From Branchiostoma floridae (lineage: Eukaryota > Chordata > Leptocardii > Amphioxiformes > Branchiostomatidae): a stretch of DNA of 64,000 nt. Each line of letters starts with the position of its first letter. Position 1 is the first letter of the stretch. Under the pieces are notes generated by a model, which made no database searches, was not told where the DNA came from, and saw nothing but the letters and a program-made list of their open reading frames with translations. Below are positions 23,401 through 36,315 of the stretch, in pieces. The stretch covers positions 8,380,085 to 8,444,084 of the forward strand of contig NC_049981.1 in the NCBI RefSeq assembly GCF_000003815.2, read 5' to 3'. The position numbers and the translations under genes were made by a program.

Positions 23401-23882
23401 TCCGGGCTATTATGCAACGGTTCTTCACACTTTTACATGAGTTGTAGGTCACCAACAGAAATCCAAGATTGTTGTTGAATCATGTTCGTCTTGTGCCGTG
23501 AGCAAGTGTAATTATGATCTATATAAATTTGGCAATGAATGTGACAGTGTGTTCGTCCCACGACGAGATGCCTACCCCGAAATTTAAAAAAAAGCATACT
23601 GAAAACTTTTGGCCTTGTTGTCTTCGAATGCATTGTTATCGATGCTTTGTAAATGGTGTATTGGACACCTAGATGTCTGAAGTGTGCACAGCTCAGAAAT
23701 AACTATTGTTGCATGTGTAGATCTCTTTAAGTTCCAGTATCTTTAATCTACCGGCATAAGTCTTACTACCGGTATTATGCCAATGCATGTTACCTCCTTA
23801 GAAACATGGAACTTACAAGATCAAGAAATCTTGTCCACACAACATCCTATTCTAGTACTCATTAATGCACCACAAGGATGAC

Positions 23883-23966
23883 CTAACCTTTTTCTTAACC
23901 CACAGACGTGACCCATTTAAGTGTCACAGCTAAAAGATCATGGCTGTGGGTTAAGAAAAAGGTTAG
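23883..23966. repeat. Perfect 23-bp-arm hairpin element
   Basis: CTAACCTTTTTCTTAACCCA then CAG is exactly mirrored by CTGTGGGTTAAGAAAAAGG then TTAG. The 84-bp unit has the form of a very short fold-back MITE. Confidence 0.8.
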
Positions 23967-24840
23967 TTCATACCTGGCTTCTTCAGGTGTGACAAGAGAC
24001 ACCTGAGAAGGACTCAACCATGGAGCACAATGCCTACTGAGCTCCATGTTTACAAAACATTCCTGCAAAAGTGCTGTGTCAGAGAGTTTGGAAAGTAGGG
24101 TGTTTACCAGAGTTTGGCATGTTTATTGAGTGAAGTGGCCGGGCAAAATCTTTTTGTCAGTGAATGGTAACAAACGATACAGAGCGCATTCTGTTTTCAT
24201 CTCTGATGCATTAAGAAAGATCTGCCAGAAAAAGTTTCATCTAGAAATCACAATATTCAAAGTTTAAACTTACTCTTGAAATCTTGAAAAACGTCTTGTA
24301 GGTGGAAGATGTATCAAGGGTAAATAGAGATCATAGAAAAAAAATTAGTGCTGAGGATTTTCTTTCTTTTTGTTTTTGTTACAATTCTCTATCTCCAGTT
24401 ATGTGATCTAATATACACAACTATCACATAATAGACTTCCAATCCTACAGGAACCTAATGCTTATCCAGGGGCTCAATACAAAGCTTCTGTTACACCCTA
24501 CTGTCAAAACCAAGCAGAAGAATGACTTAAGATATTGACTTCTCATTGGGTGCTGGTCCCTCCAGACATACTCTATAATTGCCTCTCCTCATGCCAACCC
24601 ACAAGCAGGGGCCATACTCCCCAAATGTCAGGTCATTCCAGCATCATATTGAGGTTTCTCAAATACTGCTTCAGGACCTGTATCTGGCCTTTCACTACAT
24701 CACCTAGGCATATAACCATGGGTTGAGCACCATTATTAACATCAAAGCTCTTTCATGCTCTGATATGAAGCAATGACTCACAGATCAACTTAAATATTAG
24801 ACTAAGGATATGATTGCTTAAGGGAAGGCTTTTGGCCAGA
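23967..24840 (+). other. No gene seen
   Basis: No coding, RNA or repeat feature could be supported in this stretch. Confidence 0.4.
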
Positions 24841-24843
24841 ATA

Positions 24844-25035
24844 CTGTAAATGCTTTAAGTTCACAGGGATTTAATTTCGTGGCAGCAGGAAAAAGGACTT
24901 TTCCCTGTGTTCGTGGTAGCACCATGCACTCTAGTCTATTAGGAAAAATGTTTGCGGTAGTTTTAAGTTCGCAGTGAAGCGGCCACCGCAAAATCCACGA
25001 ACATTAAACTACTGCGAAAGTTTCTGCATTTACAG
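24844..25035. mobile_element. TA-flanked MITE, CTGTAAATGC ends
   Basis: The ends CTGTAAATGC and GCATTTACAG lie between TA dinucleotides (24842-24843 and 25036-25037), as expected for Tc1/mariner-type insertion. Inner mirrors include AAGTTC/GAAC and TTTCGTGG/CCACGAA. The 192-bp interior is non-coding. A half copy is at 30714-30786. Confidence 0.85.
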
Positions 25036-25689
25036 TAACCCCTATATGCAGTAACTTCATTTTCTTCACTTGGCAGTAAGTCTCACTCCAAGGTTTTTCA
25101 TTCCATTGAAAGTTAATACAAAAATATATTTTTTACATGGGCGTGTTACGCCATTTTTCACGTCATTCTTATTCATGTTGTTTGTAGCTTAAGGTGACCA
25201 AATGTTGCACAATTCCCGTAATGCGTACATGTAAGAGCTTCTTCTGAATTCAGCATAAAGTATTGTCAGGACACCCCATGCAGACCCTCATATGGACCTC
25301 AAGAGGTCATTGCTCCATATGATTTATGGTGTGAACCAAGGTCGTGTCAGGTTACCAGAAGGCTAACCATCCCCCAGACACAGATTATCATTAACACACC
25401 ATGTAATACTAATACAGATGAGCACTGTGGGAGGGAGGGGGGATTTGTATGAGACTATACATCCAGATGCAGCTATTAGCTTTATTATGTTACAGTCAGC
25501 TCTTGGAAGTCCTTGTTTGTATGTCCATGAATCATCATGCGATAGCTAACTCCATGATTATTAAGAACAATACACTCAACATGTCTTCTGAAAGACAAAT
25601 GCTGATTGAAATACATGTAGGAAGACGTTAATGTTGAAAGGTAATAAAGGACCAGTGATGACGTTTTAATTCATGCTTCTGCTTCAATC

Positions 25690-26035
25690 CACTGGGCTCA
25701 AATAACTGTTTGTGCACCCAAAATTGCAACTGTGTACCAACTTTTTACTATAGTTGCACCAGTGCAGATTTTGTAGGCTATAGCCTTGGGTAAAGGTGCT
25801 ATTGTGGTATTCTTGAAATGAAAGTACCAGAAGAAGCAATAAAACCTTAAAGTAATTTGTTCATTTTACTACTTATTAAAAATGTTGCAGATTTTAGTTC
25901 TGAAGAGAGGCACTTGGGTTTGCATTATGTTTTGCTGACATTCTACTTTATCTTATGTAGTGCACCCAATTTTTTCTGCCCATATGTATATGTAGGAATG
26001 GTTACTCGATCACTGGTGCACCTACATGTACTCCT
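25690..26035. mobile_element. Degraded GTGCACCC element (relative of 689)
   Basis: GGGCTCAAATAACTGTTTGT then GCACCCAAAATTGCAACTGT near the left, and GTGCACCCAATTTTTTCTGC then CACTGGTGCACC near the right, repeat the internal GTGCACCC layout of the 689-1058 MITE. Terminal repeats are lost. Confidence 0.6.
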
Positions 26036-26529
26036 GAAAGGGAATTTCAATACCTGTATGTTCCATAGTATTGTCAAGGTAATTAGATTTAAAAACTTCC
26101 ATGCTGAGAAACATTTCCCACAATCATGATTAACAAAAAGCAGGAGGGAATTGTCCATTCCATGCATGTGTAAGTGCCCAGTTTGTCACTTTTAGGTGGA
26201 AATCAATAGGCTTGCAATCATCACCCAATATTCTAGTTGGACCATTGCTTTCCCTGAGAATTTCATCTTGCCATCCCAATCTATACGACCTAGCTTAACG
26301 GGCATAAAAAATAATGTTGTTCTAGATAGATTAACAGCATTGCCATAAATACAAATGTATCTGATTTCTTTTTGACATGTTTTCGCAAGGGAAAGAAAAA
26401 ATTACACCAACTCCACCTGTCCATACCATACCAGCATAATTTATTTCGAAGGAAACAAACTGCTGATGGCCCAATCCTACAACACTTCATCCTTACAATC
26501 ATCAACAAAAGCTATCTAACAGCAATCAA

Positions 26530-26750
26530 GACCATAGCAGTATCAAGGTTGCTGCAGTATCAAGGTTGGCCACCATGAGGCCCAAAATCTTCATTGTCTT
26601 CCCACGACCTACCCAGAAGACAAATATCACTGTAATTCATCAAGAGATTTCTATAGCTTGCTATAATCTGAAAACACACATGCACACACCAAAAAAGACA
26701 AACACAAAGGCCAAAAGTAATACCTCCATTTTTTTTCATGGAGGTACATA
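26530..26750 (-). mobile_element. 'Tacctccat' family fragment
   Basis: Minus-strand copy of the element's start: reversed, it reads ACCTCCATGAAAAAAAATGG then AGGTATTACTTTTGGCC, and further on CTTCTGGGTAGGTCGTGGGA. About 220 bp; the rest is missing. Confidence 0.65.
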
Positions 26751-27960
26751 ATTTGCAGAAACAGTGCGTGCTAAATTCCCCATGGAACACAGATACATTA
26801 TCCAATTACTGCCCCTTCATTGACATGAATCTAGAACAAGATTTATTTTTTGCATATTCAGAGAATCTCTTTCCATCTGGTGGACGTGCAGGTAATTCTT
26901 CTTCTTCATCATGTAATAGGTAATATCATTAATAATATCATTAATCAAAATTCAGGTAATATCATTTAGTAAAAAATTGAAAAAATTGACCATGTGCACA
27001 TGGTTGTAATAACACGAGAATACAGGATTCCATGAGTGCACCATGTTTTAATTTTGTGACAAGTTATGATAACCAATTGACTGAAAGTCTAACATTATCA
27101 TTTTATATCACTGTTACAGCAATTTTAGCAACAAGATTCAATACAACCCAGCATTCTAATTCACGTTTCAGTGTTCTATTCACGTTTCAGTGATAATCAT
27201 CATCTTCCCTGGACAATATTCTAACTGTTTGAAGTGTTTCACAATTCACTGCAGCTAAGGTGTCGCTTCTTACAGGTAGGGTCCCAAACGTAATGTATTT
27301 GCTCATCCTTTCTGACCACTAACATTTCTTTATTTTTCCTTCCAGACCTTTCTTTGATTGGCACGCTCACATCATTTTTGGGGTTCCTGGAGGTTCATCA
27401 TGGCCTTGCCAATTTGGGTTGCACAATCTAACTGCCTAGATTGGTTTAATTTCATCTCCAGTACAATGCAATTGCACAACTTCAACGTTGCACGGCTATT
27501 CATTCATCCAATTTTCTATTTACAGGAATTCGAAGGCCTGTAACTGCATTTTCCTTTATGGATATCTTTGTTTAAAAATAGATGAATATGATAGAATAAT
27601 GGGCAGTTTGTTACAGTAACTGCACTTTACCATCTGGCTGCCATTCATTACCTAGCAGATTTAGGACGCAACAGATACTAGATATATGAATAGGACATGA
27701 TAATAACATATTGAATATCTCTGTCTTACTTAGCATGTGGCAGTACAGTATCAGACTTACATGATGGGGAGAGAATTACACTTATTGTCCGTCAATTTCT
27801 GGCTGTTAATATTGGTAATAGTACATGACAAAAAAAAAGGGTTTGAAGTTAAAAGTTAAGTTAAACCCTTCCCGTGCCTGATGGCGCATAGGGCGGCGCC
27901 CATCTCCGTTTCCTTAGCCCTGGGCCACACAACGCAATCACTACAGCAGGGGGCTAGTCC
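26751..27960 (+). other. No gene seen
   Basis: AT-rich sequence with a small duplication (TAATATCATTAATAATATCA near 26920) and a second one (CACGTTTCAGTG twice near 27163-27191). No coding evidence. Confidence 0.4.
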
Positions 27961-27965
27961 ACTGG

Positions 27966-28137
27966 TAGTGGTGTGTGTTCAACTTCTATACTCTTTCCCG
28001 AATGCTGAGTGCTAAGCAGAGAAAGCACCATGTACCATTTTTAAAGTCTTTGGTATGACTCGGCTGAGGATCGAACTCACGACCTACCGAATGCAAGGCG
28101 AACACTGTACCCACTAGGCCATTGCACCAGTGGTTAC
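27966..28137 (-). mobile_element. tRNA(Ala)-like SINE, minus strand
   Basis: On the minus strand an A-box-like TGGCCTAGTGGG is followed by an anticodon-loop-like CTTGCAT (anticodon TGC) and a perfect B box GAGTTCGATCC. A body ending in TTTCTCTGCTTAGCACTCAG follows. The cloverleaf stems are imperfect, so it is read as a SINE head rather than a working tRNA gene. Confidence 0.75.
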
Positions 28138-28416
28138 AGGCTTTGAAGGCTTTGAAGGGTATTCTTGATAACATTATGATTATTGTGCAGTTTGTATTTT
28201 GAGAGCTCCCCAGGTCTGTTTAAATCCTGGTTTAGATCTATGTAGAATAGAATGACAATGAGAAAGTTTTCTACATCAACACCACTTTGGTACACATGTT
28301 ATAATGTTACAAGTATTTGCCAGATTTTTCCGTTTTCCAGACTGGACGTTTGTCCCTAAACCCGACTATTTGTCAGCCCTGCAGATATAATCTATCAAAA
28401 ACAAATTTTGTTTTCA

Positions 28417-28636
28417 TAACGCTAGTTCACCATTATTCCGTGGGGTGACCTTTATCCGTTGTCTTTCAAAACAGCGCATTTATCAGTATCAAGTCTGCGG
28501 ACTGTGGTTTCAAATTTGCAATATTCTCAAAATGTTCCGATCTGAAACCACCGTCCGTCGACTTCATATCCCTAAATACGTCTTTCTTACAAACAACGAA
28601 TATAGGTTACCCTCGGATAAAGGTGAACCAGCGTTA
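28417..28636. mobile_element. Palindromic MITE, family A, copy 3
   Basis: Left end TAACGCTAGTTCACCATTAT, right end GGATAAAGGTGAACCAGCGT then TA. The interior GAAACCACCGTCCGTCGACT matches the other copies. About 220 bp. Confidence 0.83.
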
Positions 28637-28837
28637 CATACTTTGGGTTGTCTGAACCATATGGGGAGCTTAGATACTGCCATTTTTTGTATATAACCTG
28701 GTTTATTGTCCTCGAACACTATTGATTAACACACAGGTTGCCTCATAACTTACTGGCACAGATGGTTTCAAAGGAAGTCTTTCAAATTTTGATTGTCAAG
28801 CAGTGGCCAAATTCAAAACATCATAGGCCCAATCTAT

Positions 28838-29181
28838 ACACAGTTTTTGCCGATATCTGTGGAGATGTCGGGAGGGATCTGGAACGTTGGACGCGGGACA
28901 CCCGTGGCGCTTGTAGTCATAAACAGCTATATAGCCTAATGAGGCCGCGTTATATGTTAATGAGCCCTCCCGAAGTCGGGACACATCTACACACGCGCGG
29001 AAGCTGTCGGGGACCCCTGCTAAGCTATTGGGACCCCTGTTAAGCTATCGGGCGAATGGTCCGGATCTTTCGGGAGAAATTTTCCCGATATCTTAATGGC
29101 GATATTGCAGTTCCATCTAGACACTGAAAAAAAGCTGTCGGCGAGAGAATGTAGGCTCGCCGATATCGGGAAAAACTGTGT
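28838..29181. mobile_element. MITE with ACACAGTTTTT ends
   Basis: ACACAGTTTTTGCCGATATC at the left is mirrored by GATATCGGGAAAAACTGTGT at the right. Inner mirrors include CCCTCCCGA/TCGGGAGGG around 28870-28980. About 344 bp and GC-richer than its surroundings; no transposase. Target duplication not clear. Confidence 0.8.
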
Positions 29182-29450
29182 CTCGATCGTGCCTTAACCT
29201 TTAAAGACCATAACCTTGAGTTCTACAATAAATGTTTGTCTCTCCAAAGCTCTGCCAAGTTTGTTGGGTGGGTTCCCTGGGCAACGGTGTGGGATTTGCA
29301 TAGAATGCAGACATCATCCCATCATCAATCTTCAGTGGTATTTTCAATGCCTTTGAATCAAAGTTTGATGGCATGAAACATACATGTAGCCAGCTGCTGC
29401 CTGATTAAATTAAATCATACTTTTAGCTCAGACAACATGGTTTGCATTAT

Positions 29451-29764
29451 GGTAGCAGAACACAGTTTTTCACCTATGGGGATTTACATTGTTAAGGACC
29501 CCAAAGTGAGGTGATTCGACACCTCAAAATTTATAGCAGGGTGCAAAAGTAATCAACAAGAATTGAATATGTTGGAGTTCAGGGTAGAATCTACAAATTA
29601 TGTGAAAACGAGCCTACTCTACATGTTATCCCTGAAAAAACAGTTTGGAATTACCCCCAGCGGAGGTCACCATACTGCAGCCCCCACACACTGAAGTAGC
29701 GGAACACGATGCTCGACCTACTTTTGTCCACGGGGGTCACCCATATATACTGTGTTCTGCTACC
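29451..29764. mobile_element. MITE with GGTAGCAGAACACAGT ends and TTAT duplication
   Basis: GGTAGCAGAACACAGT (29451-29466) is mirrored by ACTGTGTTCTGCTACC (29749-29764). The direct repeat TTAT flanks both sides (29447-29450, 29765-29768). The 314-bp interior is non-coding. The 4-bp duplication separates it from the hAT-type elements in the window; the superfamily is not assigned. Confidence 0.85.
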
Positions 29765-29768
29765 TTAT

Positions 29769-30713
29769 ACAAACTAGTATGAAACCGTCCTTCATTATTC
29801 ATACGAAATTAACATGAAAGAGGTTTTTTTCCATAAAAATATTTAACTATGGGCCTCAAATTTCAGTGCCTGGTTATATTGGACGGTACTTATATTATTT
29901 TTTTTTCAAATTGGGGCTTTGCTAATTAAATGTGCCAAGGAAATCTGAAAACTCATTACATATATTTGTTAAGTCTGTTGTTACACAATACATGTATTCA
30001 TGTTGTGTAACTTGAATATTAAGCCCCTTGATCTCTCTACCCAAGACTTTTTGCAAAAGAAAACTTTTATTTTTATCTTTTTTTTTACCTGCCTGTTCTT
30101 TTCTGAAAAAAATCCGAGAAGCAACCATTCAAATTGGTGTGGCCTAGATAAGGTTAGATAGTCACAGTCATTCCAGCACTGTCAAAATCAAAAGATGACT
30201 GTTCTGTCCATTTGTACCCTTGAAAGCCAGAGAACAGCGCAGTCAATGGCGGGGTGATCATGACTTCCAGGGCCAGCTAATTTGATTTATGGGATATGTT
30301 GCTACTGGTGGTTGGTAGAGCCAACATCCTGAGGCCCGCAAAGAACGGGAAAATCTGGAATACCCGACGTCTGTGGCCACCGGTGGTAATACAGATTATC
30401 ATCAAGGAATAGGGGCATGCAGAGGATATACCCAGTGGTAGCAGGGCACTGCGCTGAAACAGGCAGTTTCTGATGGCAAAAATACATTTCCATCACTGAC
30501 TACATGTATGTTTACGGAGAAAATGTCTTTACGGTCAGAAAAAAACATGCTGTGTGTGTAGACTTATTAGCATATGATCCACTTCTGATTCCTCTTTACA
30601 CTTGTGAGGAATCGGACCCTCAACTGAAGGGTCACATGACCAGGTCCGAGGTGGTCGTACGATGATTCCAGAAAAAAAACGACTATTTTGATCCTTTAGA
30701 CAGCCTAAAAATA
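29769..30713 (+). other. No gene seen; degraded dispersed repeat
   Basis: AGTCATTCCAGCACTGTCAA then GACTGTTCTGTCCATTTGTA at about 30160-30215 is the fourth copy of the CAGTGACAGTTGAT repeat. Remaining sequence shows no gene. Confidence 0.45.
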
Positions 30714-30786
30714 CTGTAAATGCAGAAACATTTGCAGTGGTTTAATATTCACGGTTTTCGCAGTGACCGCTTCACCGCGAACTTAC
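30714..30786. mobile_element. Half copy of the CTGTAAATGC MITE
   Basis: TACTGTAAATGCAGAAACAT then TTTAATATTCACGGTTTTCG and CAGTGACCGCTTCACCGCGA follow the right half of the 24844 element in reverse. The other end is absent. Confidence 0.65.
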
Positions 30787-30789
30787 AGG

Positions 30790-32155
30790 ATCACCTACAA
30801 CCTTGACATCACAGGCACATCCGTCAAGTGTGTTGGGTTCATTTGGGGCCTCATAAAAGTTCAGGTTCACCAGAGGAAAATTTATGAATGGTTTGCATTT
30901 GATGGATGTCAACGGGAAATAGAATGTGCAACTTTCTACAGTGCTTGAGGATAAACTGTAAAATCATTTAATTTCGCGGGGATTAAATTTTGCTGTAGGA
31001 GAAAATGGATTGTAAATTGTGGTAGTGTTGAGTATGAGGTAGCACTACATGTATATAGTTACAACTTGTACAGTAAGGGAAATGCAGGCACACCTTACAT
31101 GTAACTGCCAGTCAGAAATCACCTAAATCAACTCAGCAAATTCGTGCTACAGACAGACAGACAGTCAGTACAATGTACACTATATGGGCAAAGAAGCGAT
31201 TGAGGACAGTTGGCTTGACGTTCCTTTAACAAAATATGTTTCCAGTGTTCTAAGATCGGGTCTGCGTTCAGTTTGTGCAATAATATTGATAGTAATCATG
31301 CATTCTTCACTATATAGCAGACACCTCCAAAACATCATAATACTGTACAATGTATAGTAGTACTAGCATGCATGTATGTAAGCACCTAGACAAGGGGGTA
31401 GATAGGGAGAAGAGAACATTTCTGCATTCATGCTCTATAATCAGGGATGCATTTTACATTCAACTTTCCCCGATACTCTTCACAGTAACTTTTGGTGAGG
31501 AATTAAGGGGATTCAATGATTCTACATCAATGAACAGGATCAAGCATAATATCGAGCCATTTCAATATTCGTGGCATCTACGACAGAAAATGCTCTTTTC
31601 TTGCTCTGAAGCAAATTGTGTGAAGGAATCCAAATTAACCATTTCTCTTCACAGATTAGAATTTTTCCTCAGGCAGTAAATACATGTAACACCTATTGCA
31701 CATTTCTTCAAACCACAATGATGCAGCACTACAATTGTGCAATGACCCTCATTTTGGGAACCATTAAATCTGGTGAACCTCCCTACATGCTGCAGGACCT
31801 AGCCCTTGACAGGCATCAGTCATTACATAACCTGCCATAAACCTTTCAGCTGGGCCGGACGTCATCCAGCAGTTTAATGTGAAATCAATGAGATCCCATC
31901 CATAGATCAATCCGCACTCTCTCGCCTGGCATACCTGATAAATTTTTCATGGCAACTGAAAAGGCCTAATCTTCTTTAGCTATCCACAGAATTGATTTTC
32001 CGACTTGTTATCTATTTTCTACCTAGTGGAGGGATTATTTTCAGATTTCCTCACACTAACAGGAAAACAGATCAGGTCTGAGAATCACTATACAATAGCA
32101 AGATCCTAAAACAACTATTAACAGGACCCTGGTTATCCCTACTATAATCATGACA
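30790..32155 (+). other. No gene seen
   Basis: The 109-codon frame at 31350-31679 lacks signal, motif or splice support. A CTGTAAAATCATTTAATTTC remnant near 30956 belongs to the 24844 family. Confidence 0.4.
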
Positions 32156-32159
32156 CAGT

Positions 32160-33040
32160 TTACTAACATATATGTTATCATATTCACTGGTTAAGAAGAA
32201 TTAGGGACTTATTTGCATAATTGGTATCTGCTAATCTTTCACCTACCACAAACATTTGTTACAGGTTTTTGAGTCCTATAATAGAAAACACTGTGAATAT
32301 AGATTGTTCATAATTTGCACTACATTATGTACATCTCTGCCGAAGACACCTGCATGCTGAAATCCATCGTTCCCATACTCCGTTATCCTCCTTGGAAGAT
32401 TTTGGCAAAATTGCCCCTGCAGTTCCAGAGTAAGTCGCTATGGGCCCAAACATACTTCACTTCTTCCATACATCACGAGCTATCTGCCACCAAAAAATCA
32501 ACCATTGAACAATGGAATAATATACTTTCCTTATTTCTTATGCAAATCACATTTTCATTTGCATAACATGTATACAATTATTAACATCTATGCCTAAAAT
32601 GATGGAAATAGGTCATTCTGTTCTTCAGATATCCTCTTTGGAAAGTCTTGACAAAAATGCCCCTGCAGTTTCAAAATCAAACATGAAGGGGCTCAAACCT
32701 GTTCACAGACAGAAAGACAATTTGCATATTTAATGAGGAATTCGTATAATTCCATTGTTTTCAATAACTGGACTTCAATAAATGCAACACATGTGATAGG
32801 TGAAACATACATGTTAGCAGATACCAAATATGCAAATGAGGAACTGATTTGCATAATATATACAAAATTGCATATCCGCTTAATGACTAATGATGGGAAT
32901 TTTATACTTGTGATGTTGGTGTGTACGTTAGTCAATGATGAACATTACCATGCATAAATCATGTAAATTGTAAGTCATTTGCATAATATTTACAAAAACT
33001 TTAATATTTCATGGAGGTATGAGGTCGCCGAACTCTAGTT
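32160..33040. mobile_element. Rearranged 'tacctccat' family copies
   Basis: The left part (32160-32440) is in reverse: TTTGAGTCCTATAATAG, CTTGGAAGATTTTGGCAAAA then TTGCCCCTGCAGTTCC. The right part (32700-33040) is forward: CATATTTAATGAGGAATTCG and the terminus TATTTCATGGAGGTATGAGG then TCGCCGAACTC. Either two fragments or one internally inverted copy. Confidence 0.6.
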
Positions 33041-35690
33041 ATTAGTAAAATCACAAGATTTATAATATACAGCTTAAGTTACTAATCTAGCTGATATGCA
33101 TTATTAATGAAATGCCGGGTGTAATTGAATGCAGAGGAATGAAAAATTGTGCTGATTCATCATAAATATGATCTAAATCTGATGTAATGTAAATGTATGC
33201 TTTGTGTCAAACAAAAGACATCGAGACAATAATGAGAAAATTGTCACTACAACAATCAAAGCATCCACTGAAGAAATGTCAGGATGCAAAACAATTATTA
33301 TGACATTTTCCCTTATAAGCTATACAGGGCATGTCCAGCAGATCATAGATGTAATCAATGATGCAAAAATTGTGTAAGGATACAGACCAATACAACAATG
33401 TATTGCTATACCCATGCCAGCAATCTTTTTCATGCAGGGGCATTTGGTTGGGAAAAAAATGGATTTTAGGTTGGACACATGCAGCAGGGTCATTAAGGAT
33501 TTCTGCCAGGGTTGAGGGAAAAATGTGAAGTATAAAGTGATTACAAAATACAATCCCTCACATACTGTTCCTTTCCTCGCTCTCTTTTCATTCTTAAATC
33601 CATTTCATTTCTGAATATTTCAAAGAGAGTTTTCTATTTGCGGAAAAATTCCAGGCCACTATTTGTAAATACTTCATCTTAACGGCAAGATCTGTAGGTA
33701 GATCTGTTACCAGTGCATACAATCACAATACCATATTTTCTCAATTAAGGTATGCACCCAAAATAAAGTGCACAACTCAGATTCAGGGCAAGTCCTCGAC
33801 AAACCTGTGGGGCAGCACAAATGGGAAAACTCGAATAAACTTCATAAAATATGCACTCCTTCTCCACCGATCTTTAAATTCTGCAGCGGACAAATTCATA
33901 TTTATGGTGTTTTCTTCTCTTTTACCCGACTAATATTGCATGACTGAAGGAATTCTGTACACTGTCCTTGCATAAACTTGTCCATTTTAAGGATCTTTTG
34001 GTGCTACAATGTATTTCAAAGTTGACACATGCCTATGTTCTACTGGGTTCTTGGCTCTGGTACTTGAGGTCTTCTTTCTATTCATAATTACTTCAAATGA
34101 AGTACAAATGCTAACTTTGACAACAACTTGCAGCACCTTCTGGATGTTGCAATGGTTGAAAAACGTGCAATATGTGTTCCTTTCTCTGGAGCTCTGGTCT
34201 CCAGTCAGAGAAGGACTCCCTCACAGCTGGTTAGCTGCAGGCCCGCAGACATGAATCACTTGTTTGGTCCTTAAACATTCCTACTGAGCTGAGAAAAGCC
34301 ACCTTAATGACAGATACTATTAGCACAGGTGTGCTCTGTATACAGGTACAAAGATGCCCTTGCTGTAAACAACAATACCCCAACTTTAGACAGCTGTGTA
34401 ACACTTTTCTGTAGTCACATCTGGATGTCTTTGCCTATACATTCATCAAGGTCATTGCTAATCTCACAATTCTATGTCCTATGATCTTTTCATCGGGAAA
34501 ACCCCTCCATTAGATTTCACACAGTTCCTAAGGTGTTATGTGTGAATATTTTACAATTACCCTTTCACTATTTGACACCCGGCCCTTTATTTCTCTTAAC
34601 TTTAGCAAAGCATTTTTCAATCCTTTTCACTGTCTTGGTAATGTATACTACATGTCACCTTAATTGTGTAGTAACCTACATCCATTGTTTTAAACAAGAT
34701 ACTTGTGAAAATCAAGTCGACATACAATACAGAGTTTCAAACTGTACAGTATTTTGTAAATATTGCAATTTGAATCTACAGTCTGTCTCTATCTGTCGTC
34801 TTGATATCCCAAAATACGCTGTTTCTAAAATCCGATATAGGTTACCCTGCAGATTGAGGTCAACCAGAGGTGGAACATTTCCATCTCTGAAATGTACTGC
34901 TGGACTTGACATTGAACCTGAGTCACCTCGGTAGTCCTATCTTCATAGGCTGGCTTTGTTTTCATCTGGAACCGGTAAAATTTAGGCCCTTTCCTAAACC
35001 TATAACCCAACTTCACCTTTTTGCTACTGCTTAACCCTGTAACTGTAAGTTGTGACCAATACAAATTTGGTGCCAAAACACGTATCCTAGTCCTAGCATG
35101 CTGAAGGGTAATTCACATACTATAGTATCCCCCTCATTGTAGTGACGTTCATTGAAGTTCTGGTTCCATTAGCCAAGATCTCCAAATAAAGCTTAGGCCA
35201 CAGCAAGTAAATTTTATGGATGACATCAGCGCGCACATTAATTTTCGCCTGATTTCAGAAAAAAACAACAAGAATTTTTTTCTTCTGCAGGGATGGCCAA
35301 CATGACGATAAAGTACCAAAATGAGCAAATATAATATGTTGTACTTGTAGCCTAATAATTGTACTTGTAGAAGTGACACTTGCAAGGTTCCCAGGACTGT
35401 AGTTGTAGAAATGAAACTTATTGGATACTTGTAAAAGTGACACCAATATGGAAGCTATGAGTGTGATTACCAACTTTGTTGGTGGTGACAGTCTACCACA
35501 CTAGTGTCACTTCTACCACACCAGTACATGTCTTAAATACAGGAATGAATGCCTTATTGGCTCTGATACCATGTTTTATCCCTTTCATTCCTTGCAACAG
35601 TCATCACAACTTTATGTTGTCTATTTTTGAAAATATAGTCATCTTGGGTTTTTTTCAACCATCTTGTTTTTTTTCCACCCTATCGCACTA
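33041..35690 (+). other. No gene seen
   Basis: Apart from the family A MITE remnant at 34690-34870, no gene is supported. The 133-codon frame at 34533-34934 overlaps that remnant and is not counted. Confidence 0.4.
34690..34870. mobile_element. Degenerate family A MITE copy
   Basis: The central and right parts are recognisable (AAGTCGACATACAATACAGA, GTCGTCTTGATATCCCAAAA, GATATAGGTTACCCTGCAGA), but the outer left repeat is gone and the right end is mutated (GAGGTCAACCAG). Confidence 0.6.
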
Positions 35691-35872
35691 TTTTTGCAGT
35701 CTGTAGAGGATGTCATCCATACACCATGTACATACAAATGTTCTTTTTTTAATTTGTATTGTTTATGTGTTTGTCAGCAGGGCTAGCCCTTTGTAATAGC
35801 CATAGGCTAGTTGGGCAGCCCTGGCTGTGTGTTCGGTGCAGCCAAACCAATAAATAAATAAATAAATTTACT
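35690..35872 (+). mobile_element. LINE 3' tail with AAAT microsatellite
   Basis: CAGGGCTAGCCCTTTGTAAT then AGCCATAGGCTAGTTGGGCA forms a stem-loop near the end, followed by AACCAATAAATAAATAAATA. A 3' hairpin plus short tandem tail is characteristic of CR1/L2-like LINEs. No coding portion remains upstream. Confidence 0.65.
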
Positions 35873-36315
35873 TGCTGTGGCCTTATCTGGTAACAGGGAA
35901 AAGTGGTTGCATGTTGACAGTGTTACAGGGGGAACAAGCCAATTCAAATCCTGGACTGAAAGCTCCTACAGTTTCTATTGATAGTCATTAACACCAAACT
36001 AGTCATTGCCAGGTTACATCCATTGTAGCCCTCTGCTATGTTATGAAATGAATGATTTGCAAGCAACACTTCAATATGTACATGTAGTACAAATACCCAT
36101 AGTCAAGGGGGTCTTTTGCAGATTTTTCTATTGTGCCAAAGACGAGAGGATCTAGGGGGACCAGGGGAGTCATGCGGCTCCTGAAAATTTTTAAAATTCA
36201 ACCCTGAAAGTGAAAGGGCACAGTGCAGTACTGTCAAAACACTATTGAATTATTAGCATCTTTGGTGACTGACTCATTTGTGCAAGGTCTTCTTCAATAT
36301 TCTGTTACATTATTA

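Noticed and set aside
23343-23440. Small ORF starting in the YY1-like site
   Set aside because: Only 29 codons with no donor site or homology.
28061-28140. Functional tRNA-Ala gene on the minus strand
   Set aside because: Anticodon and T stems are imperfect and a SINE body follows; read as SINE.
31350-31679. 109-codon plus-strand frame
   Set aside because: No signal peptide, motif, splice sites or polyA signal.
34533-34934. 133-codon plus-strand frame
   Set aside because: Runs through a degraded family A MITE and lacks any protein-like conservation pattern.
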